From NCBI RefSeq assembly GCF_008642315.1, contig NZ_CP029192.1, positions 6,634,001 to 6,698,000 on the forward strand: a stretch of DNA of 64,000 bases. Direction: 5' to 3'. The translations under genes were made by a program, and so were the position numbers. The stretch is from Streptomyces venezuelae. GTDB lineage: Bacteria; Actinomycetota; Actinomycetes; Streptomycetales; Streptomycetaceae. The notes beneath the pieces were generated by a model. It saw only the letters and a list, made by a program, of their open reading frames with translations. It made no database searches and was not told where the DNA came from. Within the stretch, counting starts at the first letter, position 1. The number at the start of each line of letters is the position of its first letter. Below are positions 20,366-30,563 of the stretch, piece after piece.

Positions 20366-20569
20366 ATGGCAACCGGCACCGTTAAGTGGTTCAACTCGGA
20401 AAAGGGCTTCGGCTTCATCGAGCAGGACGGCGGCGGCCCCGACGTCTTCGCCCACTACTCGAACATCGCGTCCTCGGGCTTCCGTGAGCTCCTCGAGGGC
20501 CAGAAGGTCTCCTTCGAGGTGACGCAGGGCCAGAAGGGCCTGCAGGCCGAGAACATCGTTCCTGCCTGA
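20366..20569 (+). CDS. CspA-family cold-shock protein
   Basis: The 67-aa single-domain OB-fold protein binds single-stranded RNA and DNA. It has [15 protein letters not shown] with RNP1 (KGFGFI) and RNP2 (VFAHY), and it ends QAENIVPA as usual. The length is exactly that of the family. The ribosome site GAGGAG at 20354-20359 is strong. A perfect 15-bp hairpin follows the stop, and then a DEAD-box helicase gene on the same strand, a pairing that makes sense because both act on RNA structure. Confidence 0.96.
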   Translation: MATGTVKWFNSEKGFGFIEQDGGGPDVFAHYSNIASSGFRELLEGQKVSFEVTQGQKGLQAENIVPA

Positions 20570-20593
20570 TCGTCGCAGCGCGCGAACCTCACA

Positions 20594-20627
20594 GCCGAGG
20601 CCCGCACCGGAAGGTGCGGGCCTCGGC
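20594..20627 (+). terminator. Terminator or attenuator between the csp and helicase genes
   Basis: GCCGAGGCCCGCACC and GGTGCGGGCCTCGGC form a perfect 15-bp stem with a GGAA tetraloop, 25 bp after the csp stop and 85 bp before the helicase start. It probably ends most csp transcripts while some read-through reaches the helicase. Confidence 0.85.
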
Positions 20628-20711
20628 TTGCGCTGTCATCGGGCCCAACCGGGCCCAGAGCCGCACCGGCTCAGAGGTCCGGAAGTCCAGCGACCAGGAA
20701 GGCATTACTGC

Positions 20712-22361
20712 ATGAACCGCTCCGAACGCCCGGCACGCCCCGCCCGCAAGCGCCCCGCCACCGCAGGCGGAAACACCGGCGGCAGGGGACGGCCGTCCGG
20801 CCAGGCGAAGGGCTCCGCGCACGGCGCGAGGAAGTCCGGCAACCGCAGGCCGAAGCCGGTCCAGGGCGGCGAGTTCGCCCTGCCCGAGAGCGTCACGCCC
20901 GCCCTGCCCGCCGTCGAGGCCTTCGGTGAGCTGGACATGCCCGAGGCCCTCCTGAAGACGCTGGCCGCCCAGGGGGTCACCGACCCCTTCCCGATCCAGG
21001 CAGCCACGCTCCCCAACTCCCTCGCCGGGCGCGACATCCTCGGCCGCGGCCGGACCGGTTCCGGCAAGACCCTCGCCTTCGGCCTGGCCCTCCTGGCCCG
21101 CACCGCCGGCCACCGCGCCGAGCCGAAGTCGCCGCTCGCCATGGTCCTGGTCCCCACGCGCGAGCTGGCCCAGCAGGTGACGGACGCGCTCACCCCGTAC
21201 GCGACGGCGGTCAACCTCCGCCTCGCCACCGTCGTCGGCGGCCTCTCCATCACCCGCCAGGCGAGCACCCTCCGCCGCGGCGCGGAGATCATCGTCGCCA
21301 CCCCCGGCCGCCTCAAGGACCTCATCGAGCGCGGCGACTGCGACCTGTCGCGGGTCCGCGTCACCGTCCTCGACGAGGCCGACCAGATGGCCGACATGGG
21401 CTTCATGCCGCAGGTCACGGCGCTGCTCAAGCAGGTCGAGCAGGGCGGCCAGACCATGCTCTTCTCGGCGACGCTCGACAAGAACATCGACCGGCTCGTA
21501 CGGATGTTCCTCACCGATCCCGTCGTGCACTCCGTCGACCCGTCCGCGGGCGCGGTGACGACGATGGAGCACCACGTGCTCTACGTCGCCGACGAGACGG
21601 ACAAGAAGGCCGTCGCCATGCGCATCGCCGCCCGCGAAGGCCGCGTGATCATGTTCCTGGACACCAAGCGCGCCGTGGACCGCTTCACCAAGCGGCTCCT
21701 CGCCAACGGCGTCCGCGCCTCCGGACTGCACGGCGGACGCTCGCAGCCGCAGCGCAACCGCACGCTCGACCAGTTCAAGAACGGCCAGGTCACCGCGTTG
21801 ATCGCGACGAACGTCGCGGCCCGCGGCATCCACGTCGACGACCTCGACCTCGTCGTGAACGTCGACCCGCCCACCGACCACAAGGACTACCTCCACCGCG
21901 GCGGCCGCACCGCTCGTGCGGGCGAGTCCGGCAGCGTCGTCACCCTCGTCCTGCCCGACGAGAAGCGCGAGATGACGCGGCTCATGACCGACGCCGAGAT
22001 CCGCCCGAACACGGCCCGCGTCACCTCCTCCGACGAGGAGCTGGTGCGGATCACCGGGGCGCGCGAGCCCTCCGGCGTGCCGGTCGTCATCGAGGTGCCG
22101 CAGCCGCAGCAGCAGCCCGCCGCACGGGGCGGCGCCCAGCGGCGCCGGCGTCCGCGCGGCGCCGGAGGCGCTGCCGCGGGCCAGGGTCAGGGCCAGGGGC
22201 AGCGCAGGGTTCCCCGTCAGGGTCAGGGCCAGGGCGGTCAGGGCCAGGGCGGCCAGGCCAGGAGCGGTTCCGCCGGGGCCGGCGGCAACGGCGGCGGCGG
22301 TCGTGCCCGCCGCGGGCGCGCCGGTGGCGGAGCACAGGGAGGCCGCCGCTCCGCGGCGTGA
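20712..22361 (+). CDS. DEAD-box RNA helicase with low-complexity C-terminal tail
   Basis: The 549-aa protein has all helicase motifs in order: Q motif region (FPIQAATLP), motif I GRTGSGKT (about 116-123), PTRELAQQ, TPGRL, DEAD in VLDEADQMADMG, SAT, then RVIMFLDTKRAVD, ARGIHVDDLD and HRGGRTARAG. A basic N-terminal extension of about 65 residues and a C-terminal tail of about 90 residues rich in Gly, Gln and Arg (repeats of GQGQGGQ) are probably disordered and bind RNA. It unwinds RNA with ATP. ATG 20712 is preceded by AGGAAGG. It is likely coexpressed with the csp gene. Confidence 0.93.
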   Translation: MNRSERPARPARKRPATAGGNTGGRGRPSGQAKGSAHGARKSGNRRPKPVQGGEFALPESVTPALPAVEAFGELDMPEALLKTLAAQGVTDPFPIQAATLPNSLAGRDILGRGRTGSGKTLAFGLALLARTAGHRAEPKSPLAMVLVPTRELAQQVTDALTPYATAVNLRLATVVGGLSITRQASTLRRGAEIIVATPGRLKDLIERGDCDLSRVRVTVLDEADQMADMGFMPQVTALLKQVEQGGQTMLFSATLDKNIDRLVRMFLTDPVVHSVDPSAGAVTTMEHHVLYVADETDKKAVAMRIAAREGRVIMFLDTKRAVDRFTKRLLANGVRASGLHGGRSQPQRNRTLDQFKNGQVTALIATNVAARGIHVDDLDLVVNVDPPTDHKDYLHRGGRTARAGESGSVVTLVLPDEKREMTRLMTDAEIRPNTARVTSSDEELVRITGAREPSGVPVVIEVPQPQQQPAARGGAQRRRRPRGAGGAAAGQGQGQGQRRVPRQGQGQGGQGQGGQARSGSAGAGGNGGGGRARRGRAGGGAQGGRRSAA

Positions 22362-22392
22362 CACCGCTTCCCGTCGTACCAGTACGAGAACC

Positions 22393-22421
22393 GCCCGCAG
22401 CCCCTCGCCGAGGCTGCGGGC
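22393..22421 (+). terminator. Helicase terminator
   Basis: GCCCGCAGCC (22393-22402) pairs with GGCTGCGGGC (22412-22421), 10 bp, loop 9 nt. It lies 31 bp after the helicase stop and just before the ribosome site of the next gene. Confidence 0.7.
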
Positions 22422-22442
22422 GCGCCGGAAGGAGCCCGCCCG

Positions 22443-23339
22443 ATGACACCGGAGCGCGAACCCGTCGCCCTGCCCCTGCTCGACGACGACCGTGCGGCCC
22501 TGCGCGCCGACTGCGGCAGCTGCTCCGGGCTGTGCTGCGTGGCCCTCACCTTCTCCAAGTCCTCGGACTTCCCCGTGAACAAGGACGCGGGCGAGCCCTG
22601 CGGCAACCTGGCGGAGGACTTCAGGTGCGGCATCCACCGCGACCTCCGGGACAAGGGTTACCGGGGTTGCACCGTGTTCGACTGCTTCGGTGCGGGGCAG
22701 CGGGTCTCCCAGGGCACCTTCGAGGGGCGCGACTGGCGTCGGGATCCGGCCACCGCGCGCCAGATGTTCGAGGTCTTCCCGCTCATGCGGCAGATCCACG
22801 AACTGCTCTGGTACCTGACCGAGGCGCTCACCCACCCGCAGACCCGGCCGATCGCCGCCGACCTGGAGCGCGTCCTCGCCGAGACCGAGCGGCTGGCCCA
22901 GGGCAGCCCCGACGCGGTCGCCCGGACGGACGTCGCCGCGCACCGCCAGGTCGTCAACACGCTCCTGCTGCGCACCAGCGAACTCGTCCGTGCCGAGCAC
23001 CACGGCCAGAGCGGTCGCGGAGGGAAGGGCGGCAAGGGCGGCAAGGGTGCCAAGAAGAAGGACCGCAGGGGCGCCGACCTCATCGGCGCGCGGCTCAAGG
23101 GCGCCGACCTCAAGGGCGTCGACCTGCGCGGCGCGTACCTCATCGGCGCCGATCTGCGCGACGCCGACCTGCGGGCGGCCGACCTCATCGGCGTGGACTT
23201 CCGCGACACGGACCTGCGGGGCGCCGACCTGACCGGCGCGCTCTTCCTCACCCAGTCGCAGGTGAACGCGGCCAAGGGCGACGACCGTACGAGACTCCCC
23301 GCCGCCCTCCACCGTCCCGGGCACTGGTCCCAGGACTGA
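22443..23339 (+). CDS. Pentapeptide-repeat protein with N-terminal Cys-rich domain
   Basis: The 298-aa protein has two parts. Residues 20-85 hold a Cys cluster (DCGSCSGLCC, PCGNL, RCGIH, GCTVFDC) that resembles the metal-binding region of YkgJ-type proteins. A helical middle part follows, then a Gly/Lys linker (RGGKGGKGGKGAKKK). Residues 213-277 are about thirteen pentapeptide repeats of the form A(D/N)LxG (GADLIGARLKGADLKGVDLR), which fold as a right-handed beta helix. Some pentapeptide proteins mimic DNA and protect gyrase, but nothing here shows that function. ATG 22443 has GGAAGGAG upstream. Confidence 0.82.
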   Translation: MTPEREPVALPLLDDDRAALRADCGSCSGLCCVALTFSKSSDFPVNKDAGEPCGNLAEDFRCGIHRDLRDKGYRGCTVFDCFGAGQRVSQGTFEGRDWRRDPATARQMFEVFPLMRQIHELLWYLTEALTHPQTRPIAADLERVLAETERLAQGSPDAVARTDVAAHRQVVNTLLLRTSELVRAEHHGQSGRGGKGGKGGKGAKKKDRRGADLIGARLKGADLKGVDLRGAYLIGADLRDADLRAADLIGVDFRDTDLRGADLTGALFLTQSQVNAAKGDDRTRLPAALHRPGHWSQD

Positions 23340-23357
23340 TCACCTGGCCGCGAGCCG

Positions 23358-25387
<2,030 letters not shown>

Positions 25388-25396
25388 GGCCGGACG

Positions 25397-25423
25397 CCGT
25401 CGGGGCCTCCGCGGCCCCGACGG
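25397..25423 (+). terminator. Trypsin gene terminator
   Basis: CCGTCGGGGCC and GGCCCCGACGG are perfect 11-bp arms with a 5-nt loop, starting 10 bp after the stop and followed by TTAG. Confidence 0.8.
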
Positions 25424-25444
25424 TTAGTCCAAGACCTGTCCCTC

Positions 25445-25456
25445 CTTTGTCCATGG
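25445..25456 (+). promoter_or_regulatory. Shared motif CTTTGTCCATGG upstream of the GH101 gene
   Basis: This 12-mer occurs again, in inverted orientation, at 30493-30504 between the GH35 and AraC genes. It lies 63 bp before the GH101 start. It is a candidate binding site for the AraC-type regulator at 30564. Confidence 0.45.
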
Positions 25457-25519
25457 GCGCGTCCGCCCCACCCGACGCATGGTGAGCGGCACGAATTCCG
25501 TCCCGTGGAGGGGTGCCGC

Positions 25520-28500
25520 ATGCCGCCGTCAGACAGGTCAGGGCCGAGCCGTCGAGTCGTGGTCGCCACCGGCGCGATCGCCGGAATGGGCGTCGCCCTC
25601 GGCGCGGGCGGCAGCGCGTTCGCCGCACCCGCCGCACCCGGCACCGGAAGACGCCCCGCGGCCGAGGCGGTCCTGCGCTCCGCCGACCTGGACGTGCGCG
25701 TCGCCACCGCCTTCCCGAGCATCGTCTCGTACACCGACCGCGCGAGCGGCGCCCTGCTGCACGGCCGCGCCGACGCCCCCGCCACCGTCCTCATCGACGA
25801 GGCCGAGCACACCCCCAAGGTCACCGTCACGACGCGCCGCTCACGCGCCGCGTACGTCCTGACTTTCGACGGCGGCACCCGGATCGACGTCGAGATCACG
25901 GTCGAGGGCCGACAGGTCCACTGGCGCGTCACGAAGATCACGGACACGGCCGCGCTGCGCGTCGGCACCCTGCGCATCCCCGGACTCACCCTGCTCGCCG
26001 TGCGCAGCGACCAGCCCGGCGCCGCGCTCCTCGCCGCCAAGGTGCAGCTCGACAAGGCCAAGAGCGGCGACACCCTCGTACGACCCGCGAAGGACACGCC
26101 CGCCGAGGCGCCGACCGGCTGCGCGTACGCCGTCGTCGCGCACGACCGCCTCGGCGGCGCCGTCGAGACGAACACTGTCTACGACAAGCCCACCTCCGAG
26201 GCCGGCACCACCTGGGAGAACGGGCGCCTGTGGCGCGAGACGGTACGAGCCGGTGACCACGCCGAGGCACGTCTGGCGCCCGGCCAGTGGACGCACCGCG
26301 CCGCCACCGCCCCCATCGATGCCACCGAACCCCTCCCGTACGCCACCGTCGTCATCACCGGTGACCGCAACGGCGACGGCAAGGTCGACTGGCAGGACGC
26401 CGCGATCGCCTTCCGCGACATCATGGTCACCCCCCTCGGCGCCGACGAGCAGCACCTACGGGTCGTCCCGCACATCCCCTTCAACTTCGCCTCGCAGGCC
26501 ACCAACCCGTTCCTCGCCACCCTCGACAACGTCAAGCGCATCCACCTGGCGACCGACGGGCTGCGCCAGTACACGCTCCTCAAGGGCTACCAGTCCGAGG
26601 GCCACGACTCCGCCCACCCCGACTACGCGGACAACTACAACACGCGCGCGGGCGGCCTCGACGACCTCAACACCCTGGTCCGCGAGGGCAAGAAGTGGAA
26701 CAGCGACTTCAGCGTGCACGTCAACGCCACCGAGTCGTACCCCGTCGCCAAGGCGTTCTCCGACGAACTCGTCGACAAGAACAACGAACAGTGGGACTGG
26801 CTCGACCAGAGCTACCGCATCGACCAACGCCGCGACCTTGTCTCCGGAGACATCGTCAAACGCTTCGCCGACCTGCGCGCCCAGACCCACCCCGGCCTGA
26901 ACGCCCTCTACATCGACGTGTTCCGCGAGTCCGGCTGGACCTCCGACCGCCTCCAGCGCGCTTTCCGCGAACAGGGCTGGACCATCACCACCGAGTGGGG
27001 CCACGGCTTCGAGCGCTCCGCGATCTGGTCGCACTGGGCCACCGAGACCGACTACGGGGGCGACACCTCACGCGGCATCAACTCCCGCCTCATCCGCTTC
27101 GTCCGCAACCACCAGAAGGACGTCTTCGCCGACAAGTGGCCCACCCTCCTGGGCGTCGCCCGCATGGGCAACTTCGAGGGCTGGGTCGGCAAGACCGACT
27201 GGCACGCCTTCTACGCCCTGATCTGGACCCACTCACTGCCCGCCAAATACCTCCAGGCGTACCCCGTCAAGACGTGGGGCGAGCACGACATCAGCTTCTT
27301 CGGGAAACCGGGTACGACCGTCTCCGACGCCACCGGAAAGCGCCGCATCACCACCGACGGAAACGTCGTCTACGAAGACGGCCGCTACCTCCTGCCCTGG
27401 GAACCCCGCAAGGCAGACGACCCCGCCAAGCTGTACCACTACAACCCCTCCGGAGGGACCAGCACCTGGCAGCTGCCCCGTGGCTGGGCACGCCGCTCCC
27501 GCGTGGCGCTCCACCGGCTCACCGACCAAGGGCGCGTCTTCGAGTCGTACGTCTCCGTAGTGGGCGGAAAAGTCACCCTCAAGGCGGAGCCGAAACAGCC
27601 CTACGTCCTCTACCGCGAGCGCGCCGCCGCCCCGCCCGACCCGCGCTGGGGCCAGGGCACCCCCCTGCACGACCCCGGATTCCACTCCGGGTCCCTCAAG
27701 GGGTGGAAGGTCACCGGCCCCGCCTCCGTGGAACTCAGCCCCCTCGGCGACCACGAACTGGTCATCGGCGCGGGCGGCGCCGCCTCCGTCGGACAGCGCC
27801 TCGCCCGCCTCAAGGCCGGCACCTACGTCGCGTCCGTGCAGGTCGAAGTCGGCGAGAAGCCGGGGGAGCGGCGCACCGCCACCCTGCAGGTGCGCACCGC
27901 GGACGGCATCACCGCCGCCAACTCCACCGACACGTCCACCGCCGGGAACTACGTCGCCGCCGACCGCAAGCACGGCACCCGCTTCCAACGCATGTTCACG
28001 CACTTCACCGTCCCCGAAGGCGGCGGCACGGCCGAGCTGACGCTGCGCGCCGCGGCGGGCGACGCACGCGTGCGCTTCGACAACGTACGGATCACCGCGA
28101 CCCCGCGCCCCGCCAAGCTGCCCCGCGCCACCCTCGCCCACGAGGACTTCGAGCACGTCCCGCAGGGCTGGGGCCCCTTCGTCAAGGGCGACGCGGGCGA
28201 CGTCACCGACCCGCGCACCCACATCGCGCAGCGCCACGCCCCGTACACACAGCGCGGCTGGAACGGCAAGGCGATCGACGACGTCATCGACGGCACGAAC
28301 TCGCTGAAGTCACGCGGCGAGAACACCGGGCTCGTGTACCGCACCGTCCCGCACACCGTCCGCTTCGAACCCGGCAAGCGGTACCGCGTCTCCTTCCGGT
28401 ACGAGAACGAGAAGGCGGGCCAGTACGCCTGGATCACCGCCGTCGACGAACCGGCACCCCGCGAACTCGACCGCAAGGACGTGCCGGTCGCCACCGGCCC

Positions 28501-28624
28501 CACCACGCTCTCCTACGAGTTCACCGCCCCCGCGAAGGGCGAGGCCTGGGTGGGCCTGCGCAAGACCGGCGACGACGGCAAGGCGGAGTTCGTGCTCGAC
28601 GCGTTCGAGGTCAGTGAGGTCTGA
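25520..28624 (+). CDS. Endo-alpha-N-acetylgalactosaminidase (GH101), Tat-exported
   Basis: The protein of about 1034 aa releases the Gal-beta-1,3-GalNAc disaccharide from Ser/Thr of mucin-type glycoproteins. It starts at ATG 25520 behind GGAGGGG. The N-terminus has a twin-Arg signal (RRVVVATGAIAGMGVALG), cleaved near AFA-AP. The galactose-mutarotase-like N domain is followed by the catalytic barrel: Asp466 in LYIDVFRESGW (nucleophile) and Glu492 in TTEWGHGFE (acid/base), by analogy with the characterised pneumococcal enzyme. C-terminal beta-sandwich carbohydrate-binding domains follow (about 690-860 and 870-1034). The neighbouring GH35 enzyme could split the released disaccharide. Confidence 0.92.
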   Translation: MPPSDRSGPSRRVVVATGAIAGMGVALGAGGSAFAAPAAPGTGRRPAAEAVLRSADLDVRVATAFPSIVSYTDRASGALLHGRADAPATVLIDEAEHTPKVTVTTRRSRAAYVLTFDGGTRIDVEITVEGRQVHWRVTKITDTAALRVGTLRIPGLTLLAVRSDQPGAALLAAKVQLDKAKSGDTLVRPAKDTPAEAPTGCAYAVVAHDRLGGAVETNTVYDKPTSEAGTTWENGRLWRETVRAGDHAEARLAPGQWTHRAATAPIDATEPLPYATVVITGDRNGDGKVDWQDAAIAFRDIMVTPLGADEQHLRVVPHIPFNFASQATNPFLATLDNVKRIHLATDGLRQYTLLKGYQSEGHDSAHPDYADNYNTRAGGLDDLNTLVREGKKWNSDFSVHVNATESYPVAKAFSDELVDKNNEQWDWLDQSYRIDQRRDLVSGDIVKRFADLRAQTHPGLNALYIDVFRESGWTSDRLQRAFREQGWTITTEWGHGFERSAIWSHWATETDYGGDTSRGINSRLIRFVRNHQKDVFADKWPTLLGVARMGNFEGWVGKTDWHAFYALIWTHSLPAKYLQAYPVKTWGEHDISFFGKPGTTVSDATGKRRITTDGNVVYEDGRYLLPWEPRKADDPAKLYHYNPSGGTSTWQLPRGWARRSRVALHRLTDQGRVFESYVSVVGGKVTLKAEPKQPYVLYRERAAAPPDPRWGQGTPLHDPGFHSGSLKGWKVTGPASVELSPLGDHELVIGAGGAASVGQRLARLKAGTYVASVQVEVGEKPGERRTATLQVRTADGITAANSTDTSTAGNYVAADRKHGTRFQRMFTHFTVPEGGGTAELTLRAAAGDARVRFDNVRITATPRPAKLPRATLAHEDFEHVPQGWGPFVKGDAGDVTDPRTHIAQRHAPYTQRGWNGKAIDDVIDGTNSLKSRGENTGLVYRTVPHTVRFEPGKRYRVSFRYENEKAGQYAWITAVDEPAPRELDRKDVPVATGPTTLSYEFTAPAKGEAWVGLRKTGDDGKAEFVLDAFEVSEV

Positions 28625-28641
28625 GAATCCGAGCCGCGCAA

Positions 28642-28678
28642 CGGGCCCGCCCCCTCTCCCGTGGAGGGGGCGGGCCCG
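28642..28678. terminator. Bidirectional terminator between the GH101 and GH35 genes
   Basis: CGGGCCCGCCCCCTC and GAGGGGGCGGGCCCG are perfect 15-bp arms with a 7-nt loop, placed between the convergent GH101 and GH35 stops. Confidence 0.88.
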
Positions 28679-28693
28679 GTCGTGGCGGGAGCC

Positions 28694-30439
28694 CTACGCG
28701 AACCGGACCGTCTCCCCGCCCTCCTCCAGCTCCAGAACCCACACCTCGTTCGCCCCGGCCCGCAGCACAGGACCGGGCACGTACAGCGTCGTCTGCGGCC
28801 CCGCCGACCAGTAGCGGCCCAGATTGAAGCCGTTCACCCACACGAAGCCGCGGGTCCAGCCAGGCAGCGCCAGGGACGCGTCACCCGGCGAGGAGACCTC
28901 CACCGTGCCCCGGTACAGACCGGGCCGCCCCTTCCCGGAACCCGCCACCGGAACCGCCCGCACCGCCGACGCCACGTCGAACGCGTCCAGGCGCAGCGCC
29001 CGCGCCCGCACCCCGTGCAGATACTGCCGCTCGTGCAGGATCCCCCCGGTGATCCCCTTGGACTCACCCGTCCGCGGCCCGTAATTGACCCGCCCCAAGG
29101 ACTCCACCCACAGCTCCACGCGCGCGTGCCCCGCCACCGGGTCGAGCAGCGTCGGCGTGCCCTCCGTGAGAACGCCGGCCCGCTCCCCGTCGACGTACAC
29201 CACCGCCCGATCCCGCAGCCCCCGCACACTCAGCGGATACGGCTCACGCGGCCCCGGCACCGTCACCGCGTACCGCACCAGACCGCGATCCACGTCCAGC
29301 TCCTCGAACGTGGGCGGAACGGCGTGCTCCGCCTCCGGAGAGCCCAGCACGTCAAGGACCGCGTCCAGCGGCGCCCACTCCGACAGGGCCGCCGACACGG
29401 GCTCGCCCAGCGACGGCAGCGGGGCAGGCGGCTCCGGCAGGGCAGTGGACGCGTACTCCGCGAGGACCTTACGGAACGCCCAGAACTTCGGCGTCACCCG
29501 GCCGAACTCGTCGACGGGCGCGTCGTAGTCGTACGACGTGACGTCCGGCTGCAGCTCACCGTCGTGCAACGCACCGCCGCCCCGGTTGGCGCCCGCCCAG
29601 CCCGCGAAGTTCGTACCGCCGTGCGCCATGTACAGATTCACCGACGCACCGCACTCCAGGATCTCGCGCAGCGCCGCCGCGGCGTCCTCCGCGCCCCGCA
29701 CGACATGCTCCGCACCCCAGTGATCGAACCAGCCGCACCAGAACTCCATGCACATCAGCGGACCCTTCGGCCGGTGCCCGCGCAGCGTCCCGAAGCCCGC
29801 CCGCGCACCCGACCCGAAGTTGGCCGTCGCCAGCACCCCGGGAATCGAACCCCCGGTCAGCATGTGGTCCTCGGGCCCGTCCGACGTGAACAACGGCACC
29901 TCGACGCCCGCCGCGAGCAGCAGATCCGCAAGCCGCCGCAGATACACCCCGTCCGAGCCGTAACTGCCGTACTCGTTCTCGACCTGCACCATGATCACCG
30001 GACCGCCACGGTGCCGCTGCCGCTCCACGACCTGCGGCAGAAGCCGCCGGAACCAGCGGCTCACATGCCCCACGTACTCCTCGTCACGCGTCCGCGCCCG
30101 CGCCCCCACCGCACCCGTCAACCAGTGCGGAAGCCCCCCGTTCTCCCACTCCGCGCAGATGTAAGGGCCCGGCCGCACGATCGCCCACAGGCCCGCCTCG
30201 TGAGCCGCGTCCAGGAACCGGCCCAGCGCCTCGACATCGCGGTACACGCCCGGGCGCGGCTCGTGCAGATTCCACGGGACGTACGTCTCCACGCAGTTCA
30301 GGCCCATCGCCCGCAGCATCGCGAGACGGTGACCCCACTGCGCCTCGTGCACCCGGAAATAGTGCATGGCACCGGACAACAGCCGCACCGGCCGCCCGTC
30401 CACCTCGAAATCGTCCTCGCCGACCCTGAACCCGTTCAT
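28694..30439 (-). CDS. Beta-galactosidase, glycoside hydrolase family 35
   Basis: The 581-aa protein has no signal peptide and probably acts in the cytoplasm. GH35 marks: RLLSGAMHYFRVHEAQW, GPYICAEWENGGLPHW, the acid/base Glu156 in VENEYGSYG, and the nucleophile Glu232 in CMEFWCGWFDHWG. C-terminal jelly-roll domains contain GRVNYGPR and GFVWVNGFNLGRYW, which are typical. It removes terminal beta-linked galactose, often beta-1,3. Divergent from the AraC gene and convergent with GH101, it fits a pathway in which GH101 frees Gal-beta-1,3-GalNAc outside the cell and this enzyme splits it after uptake (inference). Confidence 0.93.
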   Translation of the reverse strand: MNGFRVGEDDFEVDGRPVRLLSGAMHYFRVHEAQWGHRLAMLRAMGLNCVETYVPWNLHEPRPGVYRDVEALGRFLDAAHEAGLWAIVRPGPYICAEWENGGLPHWLTGAVGARARTRDEEYVGHVSRWFRRLLPQVVERQRHRGGPVIMVQVENEYGSYGSDGVYLRRLADLLLAAGVEVPLFTSDGPEDHMLTGGSIPGVLATANFGSGARAGFGTLRGHRPKGPLMCMEFWCGWFDHWGAEHVVRGAEDAAAALREILECGASVNLYMAHGGTNFAGWAGANRGGGALHDGELQPDVTSYDYDAPVDEFGRVTPKFWAFRKVLAEYASTALPEPPAPLPSLGEPVSAALSEWAPLDAVLDVLGSPEAEHAVPPTFEELDVDRGLVRYAVTVPGPREPYPLSVRGLRDRAVVYVDGERAGVLTEGTPTLLDPVAGHARVELWVESLGRVNYGPRTGESKGITGGILHERQYLHGVRARALRLDAFDVASAVRAVPVAGSGKGRPGLYRGTVEVSSPGDASLALPGWTRGFVWVNGFNLGRYWSAGPQTTLYVPGPVLRAGANEVWVLELEEGGETVRFA

Positions 30440-30492
30440 CGCGTCCTCTCGCTCACGTCCCGCCCACGATCACCTCTGGCGGGCCGCAGGGT

Positions 30493-30504
30493 CCATGGAC
30501 AAAG
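30493..30504 (-). promoter_or_regulatory. Shared motif CTTTGTCCATGG (inverted) between the GH35 and AraC genes
   Basis: It is identical to 25445-25456 and lies 53 bp from the GH35 start and 59 bp from the AraC start. Here the core extends to the 10-bp palindrome GTCCATGGAC. Its central position in a divergent intergenic region of 124 bp fits control of both genes. Confidence 0.45.
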
Positions 30505-30563
30505 ATCGAGCCCGGTTGGACGCAAGGAGCGGGCCAGCGCCCGGACGAAAGGGACGCACGCGG

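Noticed and set aside
30366..30563. N-terminal extension of the AraC regulator
   Set aside because: It overlaps the divergent GH35 coding region and the shared intergenic motif, and it lacks protein-like composition.
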